64,000 bases of DNA from Croceibacterium_A sp039927815 (lineage in GTDB: Bacteria > Pseudomonadota > Alphaproteobacteria > Sphingomonadales > Sphingomonadaceae). The translations under genes were made by a program, and so were the position numbers. Positions 46,184 through 54,433 of the stretch are shown here, piece by piece. The stretch spans positions 1 through 64,000 of the forward strand of contig JBDSUJ010000034.1 of NCBI GenBank assembly GCA_039927815.1, given 5' to 3'. Below the pieces are notes generated by a model. It was not told the origin of the DNA, ran no database searches, and worked only from the letters and a program-made list of their open reading frames with translations. Numbering within the stretch: the first letter of the stretch is position 1; the number at the start of each line of letters is the position of its first letter.

Positions 46184-47173
46184 ATGAAAATGGCAAACTG
46201 GCCCTTCCGCCACGGCGTGCATGACATCGGCAACGGGCTCTACGGTTACGTCCAGCCGGACGGCACGTGGGGTTTTTCCAACGCCGGATTGATTGCGTCG
46301 CAAGGTGAGACGCTGCTGATCGACACGCTGATGAGCGTGCCGCTGACGCGCGCGATGCTGGATGATTTCGCGAAAGTGCCCGGCGGCGGGAAGATTGACC
46401 GCCTGATGAACACCCACGCCAACCCCGATCACTTCTTTGGCAACGGGGTCGTCGAAGGCGCCGAGATTATCTCAACCACGAAGACACGCGAGGAGATGGC
46501 GGGGTTCAACCCGCAGGCGCTCGGCAACTTGTCCGCCAATTGGCAATCCATGGGCGAGGCGGGCGAATTCCTGTTCGAGACGATGGGCCGCAAGTTCGAT
46601 TTCAGCGGGGTGGATACGCTTACGCTCCCGGGAACGACCTTCGACGACACGCTCACGCTCAGGGTCGGCGACAAGACCGTCGAGTTGACCGATCTCGGCC
46701 CCGCGCACACCGAATCCGACACCATCGCCTGGGTGGTCGAGGACCGCACTGTGTTCACCGGCGATCTGTTGTTCAACGAAGGGCACCCGATCGTATGGAC
46801 GGGGCCGATGGCAAACTGGATTGCGGCGTGCGACTTCATCATCGCGCTCGACCCTGCGGTCGTCGTGCCGGGGCACGGTCCGATCACCGACGTGTCCGCC
46901 GTACGCAACATGAAGGCTTATTTCGAGCACTTGCGCGACCAGGCGCGCGGTCGGTTCGAGGCCGGCATGGACTGGCGCGCGGCCGCGCGCGACATTCCGA
47001 TCAAGGACTACGCCCAATGGACCGATCCCGAGCGGGTCGTCGCAAACGTCTACTCCTTGTACAAGCAATGGGACCCGCAAATCCCGCTTGCTCCACCGCC
47101 GGTCCTGTTCTCCGAGATGAACCGCTATCGCAAGGAACATGCCGCGCGGCACGAGTGCGACCATGTCCATTGA
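46184..47173 (+). CDS. Metallo-beta-lactamase-fold hydrolase
   Basis: 329 residues from ATG 46184 with GGAGAGAGG upstream. Motif 1 is NTHANPDHFFGN, so the second position of H-x-H-x-D-H is Asn; the later ligands are GPAHTESD, FTGDLLFN and VVPGHGPITD. The variant may alter metal content at site 1. No signal peptide, so cytoplasmic. It leads the seven-gene operon and overlaps the next gene by 11 bases. A lactone or thioester hydrolase role is possible. Confidence 0.87.
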   Translation: MKMANWPFRHGVHDIGNGLYGYVQPDGTWGFSNAGLIASQGETLLIDTLMSVPLTRAMLDDFAKVPGGGKIDRLMNTHANPDHFFGNGVVEGAEIISTTKTREEMAGFNPQALGNLSANWQSMGEAGEFLFETMGRKFDFSGVDTLTLPGTTFDDTLTLRVGDKTVELTDLGPAHTESDTIAWVVEDRTVFTGDLLFNEGHPIVWTGPMANWIAACDFIIALDPAVVVPGHGPITDVSAVRNMKAYFEHLRDQARGRFEAGMDWRAAARDIPIKDYAQWTDPERVVANVYSLYKQWDPQIPLAPPPVLFSEMNRYRKEHAARHECDHVH

Positions 47174-48452
47174 GCTGAACGCCACCCACGATCCGGCGCG
47201 CACAAGCTGGGTCGAGAGCGCCAATGCGGCGGATGGCGACTTCCCGATCCAGAACCTGCCCTTCGGCGTGTTCGACGACAGTAAAGGCGCACGCGGCGGC
47301 GTGGCACTGGGCGATTCCATCATCGACCTGTCCGCGCTGATCGCGGCCGGAGCGCTCGCCAGCGAGGCGGCGCAAGCAGCGGCGGGGTCGTCATTGCTGC
47401 CGTTGTTCGCGCAAGGGCGCGGCGCCGCTTCGGCATTGCGCGCGAGCCTGTCGGACCTCTATCGAGCCGATGGGCCGACCGACCGCGCCGCGGCCCGGGC
47501 CGCCTGGGTGCCGATGTCCGCAGCGCGCATGATGATGCCGGTGAAGCCCACGGCCTTCACTGACTTTTGCACTTCGGCCGACCATATCTTGCGCATGGCC
47601 GCCAACGGTGGCCGCGCTCCGCAGCCGGCCTGGGCCACTCTGCCGGTGGCCTACAACGGCCGCGCGAGTTCGGTCGCGGTCAGCGGGACGCCGGTCGTTC
47701 GCCCGGTGGGGCAAGTTGTTCCGCCCGGTTCGAGCGCAATGGTTGTCGCGCCCGAGCCGATGCTTGATTTCGAGCTGGAATTTGCCGCTTGGCTCGGCGG
47801 ACCGGTCAATGCGCTCGGCGAAACGGTTGACATGACGCGCGCCGACGACCTGCTGTTCGGCTGCTGCCTGCTCAACGATTGGTCGGCGCGCGGCATCCAG
47901 TTTTACGAGATGCTGTTGGGCCCCCACCTTGGGAAGAGCTTCCTGACCTCCATTTCACCCTGGGTGGTGACGATTGAGGCCCTGGCGCCCTTTCGGGTGG
48001 CCGCACGGGGGCGCACGGCAGACCAGCCGGCCGTGCCGGGGTATCTCAACGACGCTTTCGACCGCAGCTCCGGCGGGCTCAATATCGAGCTCACGGCCGA
48101 CCTGGACACTGGCTCGGGGCCGATGACGATTGTGCGCACTAACTTGGCCGAACTGTTCTGGACCCTGGCCCAAATGGTCGCGCATCAGGCATCCGGAGGC
48201 GCGCCGCTGGAAACGGGGGACCTGATCGCCACCGGCACGGTCTCGGGCGCGGCGGAAGAAGCGCGCGCCTGTCTGGTCGAAATCACCCGGCTGGGCAAAG
48301 ATCCCCTCGTGCTCCCCGACGGAACCCAGCGCGTCATGCTCGAAGATGGTGATAGCCTGACCTTGCGCGGGCGCGCGGTGGCACAAGGCTACGTCTCGAT
48401 CGGCTTCGGTTCCTGCAGCGGCACGGTGGTCCCCGCCATGGCCGGCTCATGA
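47163..48452 (+). CDS. Fumarylacetoacetase-like hydrolase (two-domain)
   Basis: 429 residues, close to the length of true fumarylacetoacetase. It has an N-terminal SH3-like domain (PIQNLPFGVFDDSKGARGG) and a FAH catalytic domain: FTDFCTSADHILRM, LDFELEFAAWLGG (metal-binding acidic residues), LLNDWSARGIQFYE and GDLIATGTVSG. It should cleave a diketo acid such as fumarylacetoacetate or maleylacetoacetate-like products. It is in the middle of an operon with overlaps at both ends. Confidence 0.88.
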   Translation: MSIELNATHDPARTSWVESANAADGDFPIQNLPFGVFDDSKGARGGVALGDSIIDLSALIAAGALASEAAQAAAGSSLLPLFAQGRGAASALRASLSDLYRADGPTDRAAARAAWVPMSAARMMMPVKPTAFTDFCTSADHILRMAANGGRAPQPAWATLPVAYNGRASSVAVSGTPVVRPVGQVVPPGSSAMVVAPEPMLDFELEFAAWLGGPVNALGETVDMTRADDLLFGCCLLNDWSARGIQFYEMLLGPHLGKSFLTSISPWVVTIEALAPFRVAARGRTADQPAVPGYLNDAFDRSSGGLNIELTADLDTGSGPMTIVRTNLAELFWTLAQMVAHQASGGAPLETGDLIATGTVSGAAEEARACLVEITRLGKDPLVLPDGTQRVMLEDGDSLTLRGRAVAQGYVSIGFGSCSGTVVPAMAGS

Positions 48453-49504
48453 GCGGCGAAGTTACCACCTGCGGCGATCGCCGGCCAATCCCGGTCACCG
48501 CGCGCGGCAAGCATCTGGTGGTGGACATTCACTGCCATCTCGGAATCCCGGCCGCCGACGCGATCGTCCAGGCGAAGTATCCCGGCCCGCCGCCGGGCAT
48601 AAACGACTTCACCAGCCCGAAGACGATGGAAGTGAACCGGGCACAGTTCGCGGCGATCGGCCGCACGCTCAACACCCTGGATACACGCCTCGCCGATATG
48701 GACCGGCTGGGAATCGACGTTCAGGCGATCTCGCCCAGCCCGGGGCAGTACTTTTACTTCACCGACCCCGAGACCGCTCGCGAAGCGGCGAGGACCGTCA
48801 ACGACGGCATGGCCGAGGCAGTCGCCACGCACCCCGATCGCTTTGTCGGAATGGGCACCGTGCCGCTCCAGGACCCGCGGCTCGCGATCGACGAGATGCG
48901 CCGCTGCGTCACCTCACTCGACTTGCGCGGGATCGAGATCAGCACCAACGTCAACGGTCGGGATTTGCATGCCGACAGCCTGCGGCCGTTCTGGGCAGCG
49001 GCCGAAGAACTTGGCGTGTTGATCTTCGTGCACCCGCTCGGCTTCACCCAAGGGCAGCGGATGAGCGAGTTCTACTTCAACAACCTGATCGGCAATCCGC
49101 TCGAATCCACCCTCGCAATCGGACACCTGATTTTCGGCGGCGTCCTCGATGCCTACCCCGGCCTCAGGATCTGCGTCGCTCACGGCGGCGGCTACATCCC
49201 GGGCTATTGGGGACGCATGGATCACGGCTGGCGCGCTCGGGCGGATTGTTCCGAGCATTGCCGGCACGAGCCGTCGAGCTACTTGCGCAAGCTGTGGCTC
49301 GATACGCTGGTGTTCGACCAGGACCAGCTCGACAGCCTCGTCCGCACCCATGGCGCCGACAAGCTGTGCCTCGGCACGGACTACCCGTTCGATATGGCCG
49401 AGCCCGATCCGGTCGGGTTTCACGCGCGGCTGACACAAGAGGACCAGGCCAAGGTCCTCGGGATCACTGCCGCCGAGCTGCTTGGTCTCGAAAGAGTCGG
49501 GTGA
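48449..49504 (+). CDS. Amidohydrolase (ACMSD/resorcylate-decarboxylase-like)
   Basis: 351 residues of the amidohydrolase-2 group. Metal ligands: VVDIHCH (H28, H30), LIFVHPLGF, CVAHGGGYIPG and LGTDYPFDM with the final Asp. Family members decarboxylate aromatic or muconate-type acids without oxygen (ACMSD, gamma-resorcylate decarboxylase) or hydrolyse lactones. It overlaps its neighbours by 4 bases each side. It is an intact relative of the frameshifted gene at 37418-38441. Confidence 0.88.
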   Translation: MSGEVTTCGDRRPIPVTARGKHLVVDIHCHLGIPAADAIVQAKYPGPPPGINDFTSPKTMEVNRAQFAAIGRTLNTLDTRLADMDRLGIDVQAISPSPGQYFYFTDPETAREAARTVNDGMAEAVATHPDRFVGMGTVPLQDPRLAIDEMRRCVTSLDLRGIEISTNVNGRDLHADSLRPFWAAAEELGVLIFVHPLGFTQGQRMSEFYFNNLIGNPLESTLAIGHLIFGGVLDAYPGLRICVAHGGGYIPGYWGRMDHGWRARADCSEHCRHEPSSYLRKLWLDTLVFDQDQLDSLVRTHGADKLCLGTDYPFDMAEPDPVGFHARLTQEDQAKVLGITAAELLGLERVG

Positions 49505-50301
49505 GCGCTTCACTCTCACCGATGTTCCGCATGCCCGTTTCGTTTGGTCCGGCACCGGGGCCGCGCAACGTTCCGCAAGAGCACCGTCATCGCCGGTACG
49601 AGAAGGACGCGGTCACCTTGACGGTATCGGCGCGCACCGATCCGGACTTGCTGGCGCGGCTGCTTCCACCAGGATTCGTGGTCGAGGCGGAGGCGCGGAT
49701 TGAGGTGAGCCTGATGGTACTCACCAACATCGGGTGGCTGGCGGGGCGGGGCTACAACATCGCGATGGTCCGTATCCCCGCCCGGTGGAGTGGGAAAGAA
49801 AGTGTCTCGGGCTACTTCGTCCCAGTGGTGTGGGAGAGCATGGTCGACCCCATTCTCACAGGCCGCGATGAGCTGGGTTGGCCGAAGATTTTTGCGGAAA
49901 TCCCCCAACCGACGGTTGAAGATGGCCATTGGCGCGCTTCGGCGAGCTGGGACGGTTTCAGATTCCTGGAGGTAAGCGCAACCGGTTTCACGACAGGCAC
50001 ACAGTGGTCGCCGCCGCTTCCGATGATGTTCCACAAATACGTGCCCCGCACCGGCGAGTGGGGCAAAGCAGAGATCGATTACTTCACGGTCACCTCGCCC
50101 GACGGATCCGAGGTGAAGGTTAAATCCGCCACGACGGGCGACGGCCGGTTCGCATTCCACCGGGCGCGCTGGGAAGACATGCCGACGCAGTACCCGATAG
50201 TGAATGCGCTCGCCGAATTGCCTCTCGCCGACTTTAGCCGTGCAATCCTGACCGAAACCACCGGCGGTGACGATGCCAGCGGACAACGGAGGCTCATGTG
50301 A
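49501..50301 (+). CDS. Acetoacetate decarboxylase-fold enzyme
   Basis: 266 residues from GTG 49501, overlapping the preceding stop (GTGA); ATG 49522 is an alternative. ADC-family features are LLPPGFVVEAEARIEVSLM, YFVPVVWESMVDPILTGRDELG and the Schiff-base lysine region GWPKIFAEI. ADC-like enzymes decarboxylate beta-keto acids or run aldol/hydration chemistry on pyruvate adducts. Its place after FAH and amidohydrolase genes suggests a late step on a keto acid. Confidence 0.85.
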   Translation: MSASLSPMFRMPVSFGPAPGPRNVPQEHRHRRYEKDAVTLTVSARTDPDLLARLLPPGFVVEAEARIEVSLMVLTNIGWLAGRGYNIAMVRIPARWSGKESVSGYFVPVVWESMVDPILTGRDELGWPKIFAEIPQPTVEDGHWRASASWDGFRFLEVSATGFTTGTQWSPPLPMMFHKYVPRTGEWGKAEIDYFTVTSPDGSEVKVKSATTGDGRFAFHRARWEDMPTQYPIVNALAELPLADFSRAILTETTGGDDASGQRRLM

Positions 50302-50801
50302 GCGCGACGCGGCGGGTCGTGACGGGTCACACGCCCGACGGGCGTTCTGTGGTGCTGAACGACGGGCCCGTCCCAAACGTTCGTGCACTCCCCGGCGCCC
50401 GTTTCGACGAAGTGTGGTCCGTCGAAGCTACGCCCGCCCCGCTTGGCCTCACGCCTCCGGGCGAGCCGACTTCCGGCACGCCCTCGATCGCGCTCGGCTC
50501 CGGCGCCGGCAATCTTATCCGGGTGATCGAATTTGCCGCGGCAGACAGTGGCGGCGTCCGCAGTCCGATACATCGTACCCGGACCATCGACTATGGCATT
50601 ATGCTCGAAGGCGAAATTGTCCTGATCCTCAGTGACAGCGAGGTCATGTTGCGGGCCGGCGACATCGTCATTCAGCGCGGGACCGACCATGCATGGGAGA
50701 ATCGTTCCGCCGCGCCGGCCAGGATAGCGTTCATCTTGATCGACGCCGATTTCGACAGCGCGCTGGCGAAGCTCACGCAAGGCCAGGAGTTCATGCGATG
50801 A
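50298..50801 (+). CDS. Cupin-domain protein
   Basis: 167 residues with one cupin barrel near the C-terminus: SPIHRTRTIDYGIMLEGEIVLIL and MLRAGDIVIQRGTDHAWENRS. The first motif has H then T-D-Y-G in place of HxH, and the second keeps D...H, so the metal site is degenerate or different. Such proteins appear in catabolic operons as isomerases, accessory enzymes or sensors. GTG start and ATGA end overlap both neighbours. Confidence 0.85.
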   Translation: MSATRRVVTGHTPDGRSVVLNDGPVPNVRALPGARFDEVWSVEATPAPLGLTPPGEPTSGTPSIALGSGAGNLIRVIEFAAADSGGVRSPIHRTRTIDYGIMLEGEIVLILSDSEVMLRAGDIVIQRGTDHAWENRSAAPARIAFILIDADFDSALAKLTQGQEFMR

Positions 50802-52102
50802 GCGAGCGGCCGGCTGCCGCGTTGGCCCCTACCGTTGGACGGCAGCAGGCCTTTTGGACGTTGTTCGTGCTGTTTCTGGTCAACGCCTTCAACGTCGGCG
50901 ACCGCACGCTGCTCGGCGTGGTCACTGAGCAGGTTAAACAGCAGCTCTCGCTCTCGGACACCCAGATTTCGCTCGCGAACGGCTTGTTGTTCGTGTTGTT
51001 CAATCTGGTCGGCGGGCTGCTGATTGCGCGGTTCATTGATCGGGGAAACCGCAAGCGCATTCTCGCGCTTGGCGTTGCCGGATGGTCGATTGCCACCGCT
51101 GCGACAGGCTTGGCGCATGATTTCTTCACCTTGTCCCTGGCGCGGATCGGGGTCGGTATCGGCGAGGCGACCGCGTTTCCTGCGGCGATGTCCATGATCC
51201 CCGACCTTTTCAGCCGGGCGACGCGCGGCAAGGCGATCGCCGTGTTCCAATCGAGCACTTTGATAGGCATCATCGGTGGCACCATCCTAGCAGGCGTGCT
51301 GGCCGCATCGCTCGGTTGGCGGGTGATGTTCGGAATCTGCGGTGGAGCCGGGGTAGCCCTTGCGCTCGTGCTGGTCGTGACCGTGCGCGAGCCGTCACGG
51401 GAACGCGCCGGCTTGGCTGAACGAGCCACGCTGCCGTGGGGGCGCGATTTGCTCGCCGGAGTGCAACGTATCCTGCGCCAACCAGGCTTTCCCGCTCTGG
51501 CGGCGGGGTTCGGCGTTTCCGGAATGATGGTTGCGGTGCTCGGCGCCTGGGGACCGGCGTTCCTGCAACGCGCACATGGGGTGCCGCTGGTGCAAGTCGG
51601 AGTGGTCATCGGCCCTGCGGTCGGCATCGGCGGGATTACCGGCATGCTGGTGTCCGGCGTGTGGGCCGATCGGCTGGCCGCGCGCCGAGGCGATAGTCTG
51701 GCAATGTTACGCGTTCCGTTGATCGCGCTTCCGCTGTCCATTCCGTTTGTGGCGGGGTTCGTTGCCGCCCCCACACTGGGGCTGACGATGCTGTCGGCAG
51801 CGGTGATGAATTTCCTGGTCAGCTGCGCGTACGCCCCATGCGTCAATTACGCGGTCACCAATGTTGATCCTGGCGACCGGGGGCTGGTGTCGTCTGTCAT
51901 GCTGGCCGCCTCGGGATTGATCGGCAGCGCCCTGGGGCCATTTATCGTCGGCGTCTTGAGCGATCTGTTGACTCCGACATACGGCGCCAACGGCCTGCGC
52001 TATGCCATAGCTTCGATGATCCCGACGCCAGCGATCGCGCTGGCCTTCCTGTGGCTGACGGTGCGCCAGGTGCGCGGCCGGCGCGCGCCGCCCGTTACAT
52101 GA
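50798..52102 (+). CDS. MFS transporter
   Basis: 434 residues, about 12 helices. NAFNVGDRTLLGVVTEQVK in helix 1 resembles the Spinster/ACS (NVxDR) group; the loop motif FIDRGNRKRILALG and GEATAFPAAMSMIPDLF follow. It overlaps the cupin and FAD monooxygenase genes by 4 bases each, so it probably imports the compound degraded by this operon. Confidence 0.88.
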   Translation: MSERPAAALAPTVGRQQAFWTLFVLFLVNAFNVGDRTLLGVVTEQVKQQLSLSDTQISLANGLLFVLFNLVGGLLIARFIDRGNRKRILALGVAGWSIATAATGLAHDFFTLSLARIGVGIGEATAFPAAMSMIPDLFSRATRGKAIAVFQSSTLIGIIGGTILAGVLAASLGWRVMFGICGGAGVALALVLVVTVREPSRERAGLAERATLPWGRDLLAGVQRILRQPGFPALAAGFGVSGMMVAVLGAWGPAFLQRAHGVPLVQVGVVIGPAVGIGGITGMLVSGVWADRLAARRGDSLAMLRVPLIALPLSIPFVAGFVAAPTLGLTMLSAAVMNFLVSCAYAPCVNYAVTNVDPGDRGLVSSVMLAASGLIGSALGPFIVGVLSDLLTPTYGANGLRYAIASMIPTPAIALAFLWLTVRQVRGRRAPPVT

Positions 52103-53214
52103 GGGAAGGCCGAATTCTCATCGTCGGCGGCGGGATTGGTGGCCTCACAGCCGCGACCGCGCTTGGTCAGAAGGGGTTCGACGTCACGGTCGCGGAACGT
52201 AGCGACGGGCGCGGCGTCGAGGGCGTGGGGATCAGCCAGCAGGCCAACGTCGTGCGCGCGCTTGCCGGCCTTGGGCTGGCCGAGGACTATCTGGCTGCCG
52301 GCTTCGCCTACGAAGCCGTAGAGATTTACGCGGCTGATGGCGCGTTGCTGGCTCGGGTCCCTTCCAGGTCGCTGATCCCGGGGTATCCCGCCAGCTTGGG
52401 CATATCACGTCCGGCGCTCCTGCGCGTTCTTCACACGGCGGCGACCGACGCTGGGGCCGTCATCCGAAACGGCGTGCAGGTGCGTGAAATTGTCGACGGC
52501 GCGGACCATGTCGAGATTGCGATGTCCGACGGTTCCAGCGCGCGTTTCGACGCGGTGATCGGCGCGGACGGAATCCATTCTCAAATGCGCCGAACGCTGT
52601 TCCCTGAGGCGCCGATACCGCGTTTCACCGGGCAATCGGTATGGCGTTACAATCTGCCCCGGCCCGAGGGATTCGACGCGCTGCACGTTTATAATGGGCC
52701 GACCGGCGTCGGGCTGGTCCCGATGAGCGCGGAGCAGATCTACCTCTACGCCACGTCGCCGGAACCCGACAATCCGCAGTTCCCCAACGATGGGCTCGCC
52801 GCCCGGATGCGCGAGCGGTTGCGCGGCTGCGCGGCGCAGATCAGGGACATCGCCGAGCATATCGTTGACGACGCCGCGGTGGTCTATCGCCCGCTCGAGG
52901 CCGTTTTTCTCGAAGGCGACTGGCACAAGGGACGCGTCGCGCTGCTCGGCGATGCGGTTCATGCCACCACCCCGCATCTCGGGCAGGGCGGCGGAATGGC
53001 AATCGAAGACGCGGTCGTCATGGCCGAGGAGTTCGCCCGTCACACGAGCCCGCAGCAGGCGTTCGGCGCGTATCGCGAGCGCCGATTCGAGCGCTGCCGC
53101 TATGTCGTCGAGCGATCACTGGAAATCTGCCGTGGGCAGCTCGGGCAAGGCCCGCTTGTCGACAATGCCAAGGCCGGCTTCGAGATGCAGGCGCGGCTGG
53201 CAGAGCCGCTTTAA
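52099..53214 (+). CDS. FAD-dependent monooxygenase (group A), second copy
   Basis: 371 residues: FAD motif VGGGIGGLTAATALGQKG, DG motif FDAVIGADGIHSQMRR, GD motif VALLGDAVHATTPHLGQGGG. It shares layout with the enzyme at 43340 but differs in the substrate-binding middle. It is the last gene of the TetR-flanked operon and ends 3 bases before the convergent GST stop. A phenolic hydroxylase is likely. Confidence 0.9.
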   Translation: MREGRILIVGGGIGGLTAATALGQKGFDVTVAERSDGRGVEGVGISQQANVVRALAGLGLAEDYLAAGFAYEAVEIYAADGALLARVPSRSLIPGYPASLGISRPALLRVLHTAATDAGAVIRNGVQVREIVDGADHVEIAMSDGSSARFDAVIGADGIHSQMRRTLFPEAPIPRFTGQSVWRYNLPRPEGFDALHVYNGPTGVGLVPMSAEQIYLYATSPEPDNPQFPNDGLAARMRERLRGCAAQIRDIAEHIVDDAAVVYRPLEAVFLEGDWHKGRVALLGDAVHATTPHLGQGGGMAIEDAVVMAEEFARHTSPQQAFGAYRERRFERCRYVVERSLEICRGQLGQGPLVDNAKAGFEMQARLAEPL

Positions 53215-53217
53215 GTT

Positions 53218-53892
53218 TCAGCCGATCGTCGGTGGCACGAAGGCAGCCCCTTCGGATACCAGTTGGGCCTGGGCGGCGTCTTCACGGGCCAACGCGCGCT
53301 GCACGGCCGGGCGCTGCTCATTGGCGCGCGTGTGGGCCGCGAAGCGAGGGAAGCGCGAGACGTCGTAGCCTGCACCGGCGACCCGCCAGAACACCCAATA
53401 CAAATAGCCGTCCATGACTGACCACCGATCACCGTACCACCAGGTCGCACTGACGAGGCGGTCCTCCACAAGCGTGAAATACTCGTCCAGCGCGCCCTCC
53501 GCCATTTGCTTGACGATTACGGCATTGTCGGCACCGGCGAGCAGCATCGGCATGCGGACGCGCGTCACCAGCGGATGGAGGGTGGCGGCGCAGAAGCACA
53601 AATCCGCGAGGGTTTCCGCGCGCTGAGCGCGCGTCGCTGCGTCGGGCAGCAGTCGCGCCGCCGGGTGGCGATCGTGGAGGTACGATAGGATGGCGACGTT
53701 TTCCGTCAGGACGACGCCGTCAATCTCCAGCGCTGGCACTTTGCCTTTTGGATTCACACGCGTGTAGTCCGACGACTTGTGTTCGCCGCGCATGAACCGG
53801 ACGAGCCGAGTTTCGTATGCCACGCCGGCTTCCTCGAGCGCCACCATGGTAACCCGGGCGCACGTGAACGGCGCCATATACAAGATCGTCAT
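53218..53892 (-). CDS. Glutathione S-transferase family protein
   Basis: 224 residues with the thioredoxin-like N domain (MAPFTCARVTMVALEEAG, NPKGKVPALEIDG and the glutathione-contact TENVAILSYLHDRHP) and a helical C domain (SVMDGYLYWVFWRVAG). Catabolic GSTs can isomerise maleyl-type diketo acids or cleave ethers; the position beside FAH-family genes makes maleylacetoacetate/maleylpyruvate isomerase-type activity possible. A strong palindrome lies 42 bases upstream of the start. Confidence 0.88.
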   Translation of the reverse strand: MTILYMAPFTCARVTMVALEEAGVAYETRLVRFMRGEHKSSDYTRVNPKGKVPALEIDGVVLTENVAILSYLHDRHPAARLLPDAATRAQRAETLADLCFCAATLHPLVTRVRMPMLLAGADNAVIVKQMAEGALDEYFTLVEDRLVSATWWYGDRWSVMDGYLYWVFWRVAGAGYDVSRFPRFAAHTRANEQRPAVQRALAREDAAQAQLVSEGAAFVPPTIG

Positions 53893-53934
53893 CGCGATGC
53901 TCCAGTTGGCGGCAGATTCCGCTATCCAGGCCTC

Positions 53935-53950
53935 AATATAGCGCTATATT
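53935..53950. promoter_or_regulatory. Perfect 16-bp palindrome upstream of the GST gene
   Basis: AATATAGCGCTATATT is fully self-complementary and lies between the divergent GST and small exported-protein genes, the form of a dimeric regulator site. No gene in the window can be assigned as its binder. Confidence 0.55.
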
Positions 53951-54093
53951 CTGGAGGAAAGAATTATGAGCGGCTGAGCTCAGCACGAGAGTCGAATGCC
54001 AGAGCGCGGCAGCGCTCATCACCTTGGCAGACGCAATTCCTGTGCGCGCATCAAGTCGCTCGCCGTAGATTTCCACCAAGGAGGGTTTTTCCG

Positions 54094-54423
54094 ATGCGCA
54101 TCCCGATCTTTATGCTTCCGGCACTCATGTCGACAGGACTTCTTGCGGCACTTTCTTCGCCCGCCATCGCTCAGAGCGCGCCTGCTGTGAAAGCGGCTCA
54201 TCTCTCTGCCAAAGACAGTCTTGTCGGGACGTTACTGGATGATCCTGCGGCGAACGAAATACTCAAGCGCATGATTCCGAGCGTGTACGCGAACGATATG
54301 TTTCAGACTGCGGGTCGTACTTTGACGCTCAGTGCCATCCAGCAATATGAGCCCGATGCGCTCAGCGATGCCAATTTAGCGAAGATTCAGGCCGAGTTGG
54401 ACAAGATCCCTGCAAAGGGTTGA
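54094..54423 (+). CDS. Small exported protein preceding the tannase gene
   Basis: 109 residues from ATG 54094 with AGGAGGG 8 bases upstream. Signal peptide ends AIAQSAPA; the mature ~82 residues are helical and charged (DPAANEILKRMIPSVYANDMF, split by turns, then LTLSAIQQYEPDALSDANLAKI). It lies 10 bases before the tannase-family gene. I do not recognise a named function; this type of short domain is sometimes found next to or fused with exported esterases and gluconolactonases, so it may be a cofactor or chaperone. Confidence 0.7.
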   Translation: MRIPIFMLPALMSTGLLAALSSPAIAQSAPAVKAAHLSAKDSLVGTLLDDPAANEILKRMIPSVYANDMFQTAGRTLTLSAIQQYEPDALSDANLAKIQAELDKIPAKG

Positions 54424-54433
54424 CGACCGAACG

